Positions 9,703 through 19,700 of a stretch of 35,862 nt of DNA are shown piece after piece. The first letter of the stretch is position 1, and each line of letters opens with the position of its first letter. The DNA is taken from positions 1 to 35,862 of the forward strand of contig PJAB01000181.1 of assembly GCA_002887195.1 (NCBI GenBank). The letters run 5' to 3'. The stretch is from Chrysochromulina parva. Lineage: Eukaryota; Haptophyta; Prymnesiales; Chrysochromulinaceae. The notes beneath the pieces are model-generated. The model worked only from the letters and a program-made list of their open reading frames with translations, was not told where the DNA came from and searched no databases. The position numbers and the translations under genes were made by a program.

Positions 9703-11301
9703 TCAATCGGACTTCTTCGCGGCTCGACGACTCCTGTTCCACCACAAGTTCCAGAAAAGCCACGTGCAGACGATCAGGATCATGACAAAGTCGTCGATGT
9801 AGTTCTTCTTGACGAACTCGTGCGCGCCAACGCACGCGCCGCATGCCCATGTCGAGTTCAGAGCTCCGGCGGCGTCCGCAGCCATGTACGCCGCCGACGA
9901 GGTCCCCACACCCGCCACCTCGGCCGGCAACTCGGTCGTGGCACAGTCGGGTTCGTGGTCGGAGCTAGCAGTGCACGACGCCGCGGCGGCGGCTTTTTTG
10001 CATGAGTCGCAGTCCGCCTGGAAGAGCTTTTGAAGGGCCCAATTGACAAGATCGACTATCCTTGGGTCCTTGTGGTCAATGAGGAAGAAGATCACGTTGT
10101 GGAAAATGACGCTGTACACTAGGTAGTGGCACGCCTCGTGGTACCGGTCGAGTTCCGTCGAGTAGGGCAGTGCGGGCAGGGACTCCGCGGCGGTGTAGTT
10201 GATGCTGGTGAGCGTGAGGAGGACGGTGAACGTGAGCGCCAGCTGGTTGCCGATCTCGTTCGTCGGGATGAAGGTCGAAACGCACGCGAGGGTGGCGATC
10301 ACGCCCGGCCGATACACGTACTTCTCGAGGTAAAATCCCGGTTTGCGTTTGAGGCCGAGTGATAGCGTCGCGGCCGACTGATAGCGACTGCGGCTCTCCT
10401 CGTCGACTTCGAAGATGGACCCAACGTCGTCTAGCTCCCACTCCACCCCTATGGTGTCCTTGGCCTCTTTCTTGATCTCTAAGATGCCCTTGCCGACTGT
10501 ACCCTTGCCGACTGTATCCTTGTACGAGATTCCCTTGGGCCAGATGCCCTCCGAAGGGAGCCGCAACTCCTTATCGCACACGAACTCGTACATTTTGTCC
10601 TTGTGCTTCTTGGGAAGGAAGAGCTTGACCTTAAGCTGTTGGGTGTCGAAAGGGAAGTCACGTAACTTCCAGTCAAGGTGCACGTTCGTCGCCTCGATCT
10701 GGTACGTCAGGACGGCGATGGTTCTCTCGCGATCACTGTTTCGCTTCGGGATAGCTTCATCAATTAGGGGCAGCGGCGGGAAGCTCTTCCAGAGGGGCTC
10801 CTCCACGCCGCCATCTGTATAGATGCTCTTGGCGTCGTCGTCGGCCAGCAGCCACAGCTCCTTCTCATGATGCGTCTCCTTGGTGTCGTCCTTGCCATTC
10901 TCGATCCCCAACCTTGGCAGCACTTTGCGCCCCTCGATGTCTTTCCACACTTCCTCGTCCGAACTGATTCTCTTCGAGTCACATCCGCGAAGAGGTTGAG
11001 ATGGCAGGAACGCCAGGGCCTCTTCGCGCGGCCGAAAGATGAGCCAGATGCGAAAAACCACCACTGCCTTCATCGCTTCGGTATCGAGCTGGTTCACGGC
11101 CCACACCCGGCACGCCAGGTAGCACGGCTCGTGTCCCCGGTCCCAAATATTTTGCAAGATGTCATTCGGTGCGCTGCGATCAGCGGGCGAGAATATCGAA
11201 GGTCCCGATCCGCGATCGACGAAGGACGGGGGCGCTGCGACCTCGGCGTTCTCGGCACGAGAGGCACGCTTTGGAGATTTCGCGAGCCGGCCAGGCGGCA
11301 T
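9703..11301 (-). CDS. Second pentameric ligand-gated ion channel subunit
   Basis: This is a single 532-residue reading frame with the fold of the pentameric channel family. The extracellular domain carries LRDFPFDTQQLKVKLF (FPFD near residue 215). M1 is near 326-345 and M2 near 355-375 (QLALTFTVLLTLTSI, Leu at 9'), leading to LPALPYSTELDRYH. M3 is near 395-412 and M4 is at the C-terminus near 505-522 (FVMILIVCTWLFWNLWW). The cytoplasmic M3-M4 loop is rich in Ala, Cys and Asp. As in the first channel, the position of the second Cys-loop cysteine is not Cys, and a Glu sits four positions before the M2 start. A 15-base tandem duplication adds GTVGK twice in the extracellular domain. It is only distantly related to the gene at 2109-3777, so this is not a fresh duplicate. 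No signal peptide is visible from the first ATG. Ligand and ion are unknown. Confidence 0.8.
   Translation of the reverse strand: MPPGRLAKSPKRASRAENAEVAAPPSFVDRGSGPSIFSPADRSAPNDILQNIWDRGHEPCYLACRVWAVNQLDTEAMKAVVVFRIWLIFRPREEALAFLPSQPLRGCDSKRISSDEEVWKDIEGRKVLPRLGIENGKDDTKETHHEKELWLLADDDAKSIYTDGGVEEPLWKSFPPLPLIDEAIPKRNSDRERTIAVLTYQIEATNVHLDWKLRDFPFDTQQLKVKLFLPKKHKDKMYEFVCDKELRLPSEGIWPKGISYKDTVGKGTVGKGILEIKKEAKDTIGVEWELDDVGSIFEVDEESRSRYQSAATLSLGLKRKPGFYLEKYVYRPGVIATLACVSTFIPTNEIGNQLALTFTVLLTLTSINYTAAESLPALPYSTELDRYHEACHYLVYSVIFHNVIFFLIDHKDPRIVDLVNWALQKLFQADCDSCKKAAAAASCTASSDHEPDCATTELPAEVAGVGTSSAAYMAADAAGALNSTWACGACVGAHEFVKKNYIDDFVMILIVCTWLFWNLWWNRSRRAAKKSD
10487..10516. repeat. Perfect 15-base tandem duplication in the second channel
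   Basis: CCCTTGCCGACTGTA occurs at 10487-10501 and 10502-10516. On the coding (minus) strand it repeats five residues (KGTVG), keeping the frame. It lies in the extracellular domain after FPFD and before M1. Confidence 0.9.
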
Positions 11302-11578
11302 TTGTTCGCCTTTGTGTTCAGTGGCGCTTAAAAAATCTGTTGATTGCTACTTTAATTATACCGACTTCGGAGCTCTGCGACGGCCCGGGGCTGTTCAGAA
11401 GAGACGTGCAGAAGAGACGTGCTTGCACGAAACATTTTTCCGAAGTGTGAATTTTACTTCGGCTAGAACGCAAGAACATCGACGGCAGTATCCTACTAGC
11501 TCGCCATTGCCTGGTGCGCAGGCGAAGAGGACGCAGCAGCGCTAGGTCCGCTGCTGTACGCCACAGGAGCTCGCTCCG
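11302..11578. promoter_or_regulatory. Divergent promoter region, channel 2 (-) and exportin-T (+)
   Basis: These 277 bases separate two start codons facing away from each other. The part near 11330-11460 is relatively A/T-rich and contains a close direct repeat of AAGAGACGTGC (11399-11409 and 11411-11421). No TATA box is obvious. Confidence 0.45.
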
Positions 11579-14500
11579 ATGGCCGGCATAGGCGCTGGGC
11601 CACCGCCAGAGTTCGTGCAGGCCATCCTGGTCTCGTTCGACCCGCAGAGCAATCCAACGCTGCGTGGCCAGGCGTCGTCATCGCTCGAGGCACTGCGGCA
11701 GTCGGATGACGGCTGGGCCTTCTGCATGCAGGCCTTTGGTTCGGCCGTCGAGGAGCAGGTCAAGTTCTGGTGCTTGCAGACGGTCATCCACATGGTGACG
11801 AAGAAGAGCCGCTATGCGCAGCTGCCGGCCGAGCAGCGATGCTCACTGCAGCGCGCGCTGGTCGCATGGCTGCAGGCGCGCGGAGGCGCGGAGACGGACG
11901 AGCCCGCGTCCGTCAAGAACAAGTTCGCGCAGCTCTTCGTCGCGGTGCTCAAGGCCGACTTCCCGCTCGCCTGGCCCGATGCGTTCTCGCAGCTGCTCTG
12001 CACGCTGGGCAATGGGCTCGTCGCGATCGACATGTTCCTGCGCGTGCTCAACGAGCTGCACGAGCAGGTGGTGGTGCACGAGGAGTCGAATGGGTACGAC
12101 TCCGAGACGGCCACGCGCGTCAAGGACGGCATGCGCGACCGCTGCCTGGCGCAGGTGGCCGACGCGTGGTACTCGATCCTGCAGCTGCACAGCACAGCGC
12201 CGGCCCTGTGCGCCGCGTGCCTGCACACGGTCCATCTGCACGTGGCGTGGATCCCGATCGAGCTCGTGGCCAATCCGCGCTGGTTCGGCACGCTGCGCCC
12301 TTTTCTCCACCACGGCGCCCTCCACGACGGCGCGAGCCTCGTGCTCAAGGAGATCGTCGAGAAGCGAATGGACGCGGCTAACAAGATGGAACACCTTACC
12401 GAGCTGCGCATCGTACCGATGCTGACGGAGGCGGCGGGCTCGGGCGTGCAGACGTCGCCGCGCTTCGGCGCGCTCGTCGCCGCCCTCTGCCTCGAGCTCC
12501 TCGACTGTTGGGACCGTCTGGCGGGCGCTGCGCCGCCCTCGGCGCGCGCGGCGATGCTCGTGCCCCGCGCCGTCGAGATGCTGCAGCAGACGCTGCCGCT
12601 GCTGCTGCAGACCCTCGCGTGCGACGACATGGAGACGTCGCACACGACGCTCGCGTTCTTGCACTCGTATGTCGGCCGGCTGCGCAAGCTTCTCCCCTCG
12701 CAGCGCGATCTCGCTGCGCACGAGGGGCAGCTGCAGGCATTGCTCCTCGTCCTTGGCCAGCGATGCGTCTATCCTGACGACTTCGACTTCGAGTCGCCCG
12801 ACGAGGCGGAGGAGGCCTTCCTCGCGTACCGGCGCGAGCTCTCGACTCTCTTCAAGGGCGTCGCGCGCGTGCACGCCACGCTCGCCCAGGAGATGTGCCG
12901 CTCCACGCTGCTGCGCACGCTCGAGCGGCTGGGGGAGGTGCCCTGGACCCATCTCGAGGTCGCCCTCTGGCTGCTCTACACCCTGGGCGAGGGGCTGCCC
13001 GAGAGCATGCTGCGCCAAAAGGGCGGTTTCTTCGAGCAGCTGATGGCGACGCTCACCGCCTCGTCCGCCTCTGCCTACCCGCACCGCGCCGTCCAGCTCA
13101 TGTCCTTTGAGCTCAACGTGCGCTACTACCGCTTCTTCCTCGCCAACCCAGAGCACCTGCCTGCCGCGCTCGCGACCTTCCTCGACGGGCGTGGCATCTA
13201 CAATGGCGACCGCGAGGTGCGCGCGCGCGCGTGCTACCTGCTCCTGCGCTTCGTCAAGCAGACGCTCAAGGACGCCTCGGCCGCCGCCTATTCGGAGGTC
13301 GCACGCACGCTGCATGTTGTGCTCGCTCATCAGCGAACAGAGCACTCTCCCTACACGCAGCTGCTCGAGCAGCTCTACGCCGCCGAAGGGCGGGTTCCGC
13401 CGCCCGCGCCCGCGCCGCCCTTTTTTGGCGACGCGCACGCGCGTGCGAGCGGCTTGCAGCTGCCCGAGCCGCCGCAGCTGAGCGCCCCCGAGGCCCTCAA
13501 TCTGTTTGAAGCGTACGGCCTGCTGCTCGGCGCGCGCCTCGCGCCCGCCGACCAGGTGGGCGAGCAGTTGCAACGGCTGCTCGCGCTCCCGATGGCGCAT
13601 CTGCAGGCGCTCACGCAAGGGGCTGCGCAGGGCGTACCGCCCGGGCTGAGCACGAGCCTCTCCGCCGAGATGGTCCGCCAGCTGCGATGTGCGCGCGAGG
13701 TCGAGGCGGCGCACCACATCTCAGCGGTCGCTCTCACGAGCAAGGGGTTCGTCGACGTGGGCGTCAACGACGAGGGCTCTCACATGCTGCGCGACGCCTT
13801 CTCGCGCGCGACGCAGGCGGTGATCGCCTCGATGAGCGTGTTTGGAGAGTCGGCGGAGGTGCGCGCCAAGTGCTCCATGCTGCTGCACCGGATGATTGAG
13901 ACGCTCGGCGTCGAGCTCCTGGGGGTCCTCTCGAGCGCGCTGCCGCAACTGCTCGGCGCCGCCGACGCGCGCGAGCTCGTCGAGCTCGTCACGCTCGTCA
14001 ACCAGCTCGTGCTCAAGTTCAAATCGTCGATCCTCGCGCCAGTCACCGTCCTCTTCTGCCCGCTATCCACCACCGTCTTCGCGCACCTGGGCGCGCTCGA
14101 CGCCGCCATCGCCTCTTCCTCCTCCGCCTCGGTCGGCGCGACCGGCCCCGCAAGCGAGCCGGTGCGCGAGCGGCGCAACCTGCTCCGCTGCTTCTACTCG
14201 TTGCTCCATTCGCTCGTCCACTCGGATCTCGCGGACGTGCTCGCCGCGCCGCAGAACTCAGCCCACGCCGCACCCTCCCTCCGCGCGCTACTCGCCGGCT
14301 GCATCGAGGGCCCGGACATGCAGCTGCAGCGCCAGTGCTTTGCGATCACTCAGAGGCTCGTCGAGCTGTGGGTGGGCACGGTGCCCGGGTTCGACACGTA
14401 CGTGCTGCACGAGGTGCTGCCTGTGTGCTTCCAGGCGCCTGCACAGCCCCACTTTATGCTCAAAGACGCGGCCGCGCTGCCGCTGCTCGAGGCGAGCGCG

Positions 14501-14680
14501 CAACTGCAGAAGGCCATTCTCGCCAAGCTCGGCAACGAGCTACTCAGCTACCTGCGCGACCGGCTGCTGCCCTCGCTCGGCTGTGAGGCCACCTTTTGCA
14601 CCGAGTACGTGCGGCGCGTCGCCGAGGGGGACGTGCACCAGCTGCGCGACTTTATCAGGGACGCGCTCGTCCGCCGATAG
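11579..14680 (+). CDS. XPOT: Exportin-T, tRNA nuclear export receptor
   Basis: The 1033-residue protein is an importin-beta-like helical-repeat receptor of the exportin-T/Los1/PAUSED family, which carries mature tRNA out of the nucleus with RanGTP. The N-terminus has the importin-N pattern (LEALRQSDDGWAFCMQAF, VKFWCLQTVIHMV). It is followed by the Xpo1-like helices VKNKFAQLFVAVLKADFPLAWPDAFSQLL, then VKDGMRDRCLAQVADAWYSIL and HVAWIPIELVANPRWF, which align with IKDTMREQC...WYQIL and the WI...LIAN of animal exportin-T. The remaining 700 residues are Leu/Ala-rich HEAT-like helices. It is a little longer than the usual 960-1000 residues because of Ala/Pro/Ser linkers near residues 605-640 and 845-865. 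The ATG at 11579 starts directly before the first repeat. No interruption is seen, so introns are either absent or in frame. Confidence 0.85.
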   Translation: MAGIGAGPPPEFVQAILVSFDPQSNPTLRGQASSSLEALRQSDDGWAFCMQAFGSAVEEQVKFWCLQTVIHMVTKKSRYAQLPAEQRCSLQRALVAWLQARGGAETDEPASVKNKFAQLFVAVLKADFPLAWPDAFSQLLCTLGNGLVAIDMFLRVLNELHEQVVVHEESNGYDSETATRVKDGMRDRCLAQVADAWYSILQLHSTAPALCAACLHTVHLHVAWIPIELVANPRWFGTLRPFLHHGALHDGASLVLKEIVEKRMDAANKMEHLTELRIVPMLTEAAGSGVQTSPRFGALVAALCLELLDCWDRLAGAAPPSARAAMLVPRAVEMLQQTLPLLLQTLACDDMETSHTTLAFLHSYVGRLRKLLPSQRDLAAHEGQLQALLLVLGQRCVYPDDFDFESPDEAEEAFLAYRRELSTLFKGVARVHATLAQEMCRSTLLRTLERLGEVPWTHLEVALWLLYTLGEGLPESMLRQKGGFFEQLMATLTASSASAYPHRAVQLMSFELNVRYYRFFLANPEHLPAALATFLDGRGIYNGDREVRARACYLLLRFVKQTLKDASAAAYSEVARTLHVVLAHQRTEHSPYTQLLEQLYAAEGRVPPPAPAPPFFGDAHARASGLQLPEPPQLSAPEALNLFEAYGLLLGARLAPADQVGEQLQRLLALPMAHLQALTQGAAQGVPPGLSTSLSAEMVRQLRCAREVEAAHHISAVALTSKGFVDVGVNDEGSHMLRDAFSRATQAVIASMSVFGESAEVRAKCSMLLHRMIETLGVELLGVLSSALPQLLGAADARELVELVTLVNQLVLKFKSSILAPVTVLFCPLSTTVFAHLGALDAAIASSSSASVGATGPASEPVRERRNLLRCFYSLLHSLVHSDLADVLAAPQNSAHAAPSLRALLAGCIEGPDMQLQRQCFAITQRLVELWVGTVPGFDTYVLHEVLPVCFQAPAQPHFMLKDAAALPLLEASAQLQKAILAKLGNELLSYLRDRLLPSLGCEATFCTEYVRRVAEGDVHQLRDFIRDALVRR

Positions 14681-15009
14681 CACTTGGCGGACTGCGCACG
14701 GATGGAGCGGCAGCTCCTTGCATCTTGCAAGCGACTGCGCGTCCGTGGGGCTTTCGAGTTCGTCAGGCGCATGAGGCGGATGAGTGTACTACTTGCGCCT
14801 TCTTGCAGCAGCAGCTTTTGTTTCCCTGGCTGATGTATTCACCTTTCTCTCGAACAGACAATACAGAGAACCCTCAGGGTTATTAGGGTTACGGGTGGGG
14901 TATGGAATTAGGAGGGTGCAGATGGCACGACTTCAGAAATCAAAGTGGGGTTTCGTCACTTCGCGGATTTCGCTGCAAATGCGACGAACCCTTGCCGTGG
15001 CGCTGCAAA
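14681..15009. other. Intergenic region between exportin-T and the NmrA-like gene
   Basis: These 329 bases follow the exportin-T stop and precede a same-strand gene. They should hold the first gene's 3' untranslated region and the second gene's promoter. The only structure noticed is the duplicated start region beginning at 14971. Confidence 0.5.
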
Positions 15010-15031
15010 ATGCGACGAACCCTCGCCGTGG
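14971..15031 (+). repeat. Tandem duplication of the start-codon region
   Basis: A 30-base block at 14971-15000 is repeated at 15001-15031 with one extra A and one C/T change. Each copy begins CGCTGCAAA and carries an ATG (14979 and 15010) followed by codons for MRRTLAV. The extra A puts the two ATGs 31 bases apart, in different frames. Confidence 0.92.
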
Positions 15032-15999
15032 TGCTCCTCGCCCTTCCGACCGCTGCTGGCAAGACCGTCGCGTTAACGGGCGCGACCGGTCGGCTCGGCC
15101 GCATCGCGGTACAGAAGCTCAGCCAGCGCGGCTTTTCAACGCGGCTGCTCGTTAGGCACAGCATCGAAGGTGTCACGCCCTCGATCGAGGCTGACGCTCC
15201 GCCGGCCGCCATCGCCGCCTACCTCGCGAAGCTGCCTGGCGTTACCGTCGTGAAAGGCGACGTGACCGATACGGCGAGCGTCGTGACGCTTCTCGAGGGC
15301 TGCGAGGCGTGCCTCGCGCTGCATGGTGCACGGCGAACCCGCAAGCTTCAGGACTTGCTGCCGTGGGTGGATCCGACCACCGACCCGCAACATGCCAAGC
15401 GCGTCAACTACGACGGCGTGCGCCACCTGCTCGCGGCGGCCAAGGCGAGCGGCACGTGCAAGCGCATCGTGCGCATCACAGGCAAAGGTGAGACCCCGTG
15501 GTCCGTCTTCTCCATCCTCATCAACACGATGGGTTCGCTAGCCAAGGCGTGGAACTACGAGGGCGAATGCCTGCTGAGATCAGACCGCCGGGTGGACTAC
15601 ACGATCATCCGGCCCGGAATCATGGTCGCGGGCATGGAGGCCCTCGATGAAGGCACGGCCCTCGGCCTCGCCGACAACGGCGGCGACCTCAAAGTGAGCA
15701 AGATCCCACACGCGTCCATCGCCGAGCTGGCCATTGAGTGCCTCGCCTATCCGAACGCTGCGCGCTCGACGCTATGCGCCATGGCCGTGCCCACCGAGGA
15801 GGGCGCATCGTCATACGCACCGCTCCTCGCCAAAGTGAAGCCCGACACGCGCGAGTTTGCTCCGACGCTCCTTGCCCAGCACTTGCTCGCGGTGCGGGTG
15901 GGCGGCACCGCCCTCGCTGCGCTCGCCACCGGGATGGCCAGTGCGCTGGTGGTTGCAGTCGTGAACATCTTCCGCGCGCTCATGCGGCTATTCGTTTGA
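15010..15999 (+). CDS. NmrA-like atypical short-chain dehydrogenase/reductase
   Basis: From ATG 15010 the protein has 329 residues. It opens with a signal-like stretch, MRRTLAVVLLALPTAAG, then the dinucleotide-binding motif TGATGRLG (about 22-29) at the start of a Rossmann fold. Acidic GDVTD follows, then an LLAAAKASGTCKRIVRITG strand. The late YTIIRPG, just after YEGECLLRSD, is typical of atypical SDR/NmrA-like proteins that bind NAD(P). The classical YxxxK catalytic pair is not clear, so it may be a sensor, chaperone or isomerase rather than a simple dehydrogenase. The C-terminus (about 290-329) is hydrophobic and could anchor in a membrane. Entry to the ER, or to a plastid through a two-part leader, is inferred from the leader. 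An upstream ATG at 14979 starts an overlapping frame that would compete for initiation. Confidence 0.75.
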   Translation: MRRTLAVVLLALPTAAGKTVALTGATGRLGRIAVQKLSQRGFSTRLLVRHSIEGVTPSIEADAPPAAIAAYLAKLPGVTVVKGDVTDTASVVTLLEGCEACLALHGARRTRKLQDLLPWVDPTTDPQHAKRVNYDGVRHLLAAAKASGTCKRIVRITGKGETPWSVFSILINTMGSLAKAWNYEGECLLRSDRRVDYTIIRPGIMVAGMEALDEGTALGLADNGGDLKVSKIPHASIAELAIECLAYPNAARSTLCAMAVPTEEGASSYAPLLAKVKPDTREFAPTLLAQHLLAVRVGGTALAALATGMASALVVAVVNIFRALMRLFV

Positions 16000-16760
16000 G
16001 GACACGAGCACGTTCTCAGGGTGAGTGAGAGACGCAAGACGACCTGCTCTTCAAGACTGAAGTGCCACATCTGCGTCTCATCAAAACAGCGTACAACGGA
16101 ACAACCCGAGTCCCGACCTGCTCGATCGGATCGATTAGCCTCGTAGCCCGCATAGTGAATCCGGTTACGGCAAACCTGCAAGCCGAACGAAGACGTACTA
16201 TGCGAAAAGTTGGCAACTTAAAGTTCACCGCGCGCCGCGCGGCCGCGGCCGACACGCGAGGATCGCGACAGCCACCGCGCACCGCCACCGGCGGCGCGGC
16301 CGGGACCCGCGGCGCGGGACCACGGGACCCGCAGCCGCGACCCGGGGACTGGAGGTGCGGCGCGCGCGGAACGGGTACGGTACAAGGCGTTCGGTTCGCG
16401 CGCAGTGTCGAGTGTGGAGTGAGCGCAGCCACCGAAACCGCACACACACGTAAGCTTTCAAACTCACGTCAGGCCGCCCACAGCCACACTCGCAACATAC
16501 ACAGCCACACCCGCCATAGATACGCGCGATGAGCATGCAGCGCATGACCTTTCCCTTTGACCATGAGGTTGAGGACGACCACGTATGTCGCGTTCCCGGG
16601 CCGTAGTCTTTGTGTGGCCTCTGCGATGCGAATGGTGGCTGCGATGGCGGTGCGCACAGGCACACGCGGTGTGGCATCGACACACGGAGCACACCACGCG
16701 ACCGACATGGCGCCCACAAGATCGAGGACCGCCCACGCGAGGGCGGCACGCAGGAGCCGT
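16000..16760. other. Convergent intergenic region with GC-rich and CA-rich parts
   Basis: These 761 bases lie between two gene 3' ends. They include a very GC-rich part (about 16225-16375) and a CA-rich part (about 16430-16520; repeats of CACAGCCACAC type). Open frames on both strands overlap, are rich in Arg and Ala, and show no domain. They look like by-products of base composition. No RNA gene was recognised. Confidence 0.5.
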
Positions 16761-19700
16761 CTAAACCAACGGCTCGAGCGTGCGGTAGGCCTCAAGCGCC
16801 GGCCGCCCGTCAACATTGAGCGCCTGCCCCTCGGCAAGCTCAGCGGGCTGCTCCATGACGACGCTGGCTGCCTCGCGGTCGTCGAGGCGAAGCGCGAGTG
16901 CCACGAGCGGCGCGGCGCGCGTCGGACCAGTCGGCCGGATGCGGTACTGCTGCAGAAGCGCCGCGGTGGGCAGCTCGGTGAGCGCGAGAGTCGCTTGTAA
17001 CGGCGTGGCGCGCTGGGTCAGCCACCTCTTCGTCGGACCGTCCGTAGCGTCGAGCAGCACCGCCGCGAAGTCTCGCATCAGTTGGATCGCGCCTTTGACG
17101 AAGGAGTCGCCCAGCTCGCGCGGCGTGTACAGTTGCTTTCGGAGCGCCTCGAGTAGATCGCTCAGCACGTCCGTCCAGAGCCTTTGCAGCAGCCGCTGCA
17201 CTGCCTCGGGCGCGAGCCACCGGCACAGACGGTCGAGCGTGCGCGCTTGGACCAAGTTGAACTCCGAAGCACAACCCGCCTTGGTCCCAAGAAGGGTGCC
17301 GCTAGGCGTCGCGGGCGCTCCGAGCTTGGCAATGTGGGCACGTACGGGGCGTAGCAGCTTGTCGGCGAGCACGCTGATCTGCTCATCGGAGGTGCGGCGC
17401 AGCGCGCCGAACACTTCGACGAAGCACGCCGACACGATCGAGCTCTGCTCGGTCGACGAGTGAAGCGTCTCCTCGATCGTCGAGGCGAGCGTCTGAAGCT
17501 GCCGGCGCGCTGCCCACGCATTCGACGCGATCAAGCAGTGCCTACGCAGCTCACGAGAGCTCACAGGGTGAGGGCCGCCGCCCTCGCCCTCGTCGCCCTC
17601 GTCGCCCTCGTTGGCCTCGTCGTTGCCGTCCTCCTCGTACTCATCGTCGTCCACGTCGCGCGTCGCGGGCGAGCCCGGCCCCGGCTCGGCCGCGCCCGGC
17701 TTCGCGCCGTCCGTGCCCCCGAGCAGCCCGAGCAGAGGGTCGTCATCCTTCATCGGGGCGAAGGCATCCAGAGGGTCGTCGACCGGCGGCTCCGTCTCCA
17801 CCCTCAGCAACTTCAGGAGCTCCCGCATCCGCTCCGCGAGCATCTCACGACGGCGTTGACGAAGCTCCTCGAGGCTCACACCGTCACTGCCCACTTCCTC
17901 GAGGCCCGGCGGCGCTTGCACCTTGACACGCAGCTGCGACGCCGTCTTGAGCAGCCTCAACGCCTGCGCCGCGCTCGTGACAGCCTCGCCGTTGACGGAG
18001 AGCACACGCTCGCCCGGGTGGATCAACGTCGCAAGCACCGATGTGGGCTGCACGTACGTAATCAGCACGTCGGTGCCTCGGAGCAGGCCGCGCGCCACGC
18101 CCTGTACCCCAAGCAGCGGCTCCGCGCCCGCGGCCTTGTTCGCGACCACTGTGCGATCCTTGCCTGTGGCGGCTGGCGGCGGCGCGCTGGCGCTCGCGGC
18201 CGTCGCGGCCTTGGCCAAGACCGCCGCAAAGGTGGCATGGTGGTCCGCGATCCCCTGCGCGGCGCTCACCGCCTCCCCACACACGACGACGTCGAGACGG
18301 CGCAGCGAGTTGACCATTGTGAAGCATGCGCGGAAGAGGAGGATGAGCGTACGCGAGTGGCGCCCCGGACCAACGGGCCGCCAGTGGCGCCAATTGGTCT
18401 CGTCATCAAGCGCCTCATTGACCCACGATTCGATGTGGCGACTCGCGACGCGCAGCCATTCGAAGACAAAGGGGCTGTACCACATGCGGTCACCGATGAG
18501 CATCAGCTCGTCCCCAACGCCGTCTCCCATGCCGCTGCTGGGGCTAGCCGAGAGCGCCGGAGAGCGCGCCTCGCCGCCCTCGCCGCCGCCCTCGCCGCCG
18601 CCCTCCGCGTCGTCGTCCAGAAAGGCAGCGGCGGCGTTGGCGGCGACGCCCCCGGCCGCGGTCGCTTGGAGAAGCATCACGATGCGCCGGTGCTCGAGCG
18701 CCATGCTGAGCACCTCCACGAGCGCCATGTCGACCGGTAGACTCTCGCCGAGCATATGCAAGGGCTCGAGCACCGCAAAGTGGAGTGCCTCCGCCCACAC
18801 CTGCACGAGCGCCCCGGGGCCTCCCACGACCCCGGAGAGCAGGCTGAGCTGAAGCGGGAGCGCGCGCTGCAGCCGCACGCGCAGACGTTTGAGTCGTACC
18901 CAATGTGTCCACACCTCGTCGCGCACGTCAGCGGCCTGCGACGCCTTCGGCCGATCTCCCTTCTTCGTCTTCTCGGTCGCGCCGCTCGCCGTCAGCGCCT
19001 TTGGTCGGCGCGTCTGGCTCGCAGCCCGCATCTCTTGCTCCGTCATCAGCGTGGCTGCCGCACGGAGTGCCGAGCGTGAAGACGCCGCGAGCGAGGGTGG
19101 GCACACCTTGGACTGCCATACAAACCGCTCGCCGCCGCCCACGCCGCTCGTCTCGCTCCCTTCCTTCACTTGCCACTCGTCGCCGCGCTCGTCATGCATG
19201 TCACGGTACGAGACGCGGCCCGTGTCCTCGGCAGGGGTCAACCGATGCGAGAGCGAGAGCAAATGGACCAAGAGCTCGGCGCACTTGGCCCCTTCGGCGA
19301 CGCCGTGCTCGGCGCCGCCACCGCCCTCCTCGGCCTCGGCCACCATCTCGTCGCGCTCGGCAATGAGGGTGGGGAGGCGCGCACTCACGTAGCCCGAGAG
19401 CGCGCTCAAGCACGCCGAGTAGCAGCTCAACTCGGCGCGTCCGACAGCCACAGTGCTGTCCTCGTCCGCCTCGTCCGCGCCAGCGCCGTCCCCGAGCGCG
19501 CCGTACCGAGCGCCGCCCTCGCCCTCCTCCCAAGTCGACAGACGCCCCCTCAGCTGGCTCGGGGACGCCGCGGCCGCCGACTGCAACGCAAGGTCTGCCT
19601 TGGTCCCGAACCTCTTTCTCCGCGCGCCGCCCGAAGACTGCGCCCCCGCGCCGCCAGCGCCGCCCAAGTCGTGCGCCGCCTCGTGCGCGCTCGAGTCCTC

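Noticed and set aside
11843..13717. Long minus-strand open frame (624 codons) opposite exportin-T
   Set aside because: It is rich in Arg, Glu, Gln and Ala with no domain, and the plus strand carries a clear exportin-T sequence. GC-rich third positions leave the opposite strand open.
16062..16749. Overlapping open frames on both strands in the convergent spacer
   Set aside because: Composition is driven by GC-rich and CA-rich repeats, with no motif, and the frames conflict with each other.
17460..18740. Plus-strand open frame (426 codons) opposite the Munc13-like gene
   Set aside because: It is Arg/His/Ala-rich without motifs, while the minus strand encodes a recognisable PDZ domain over the same bases.
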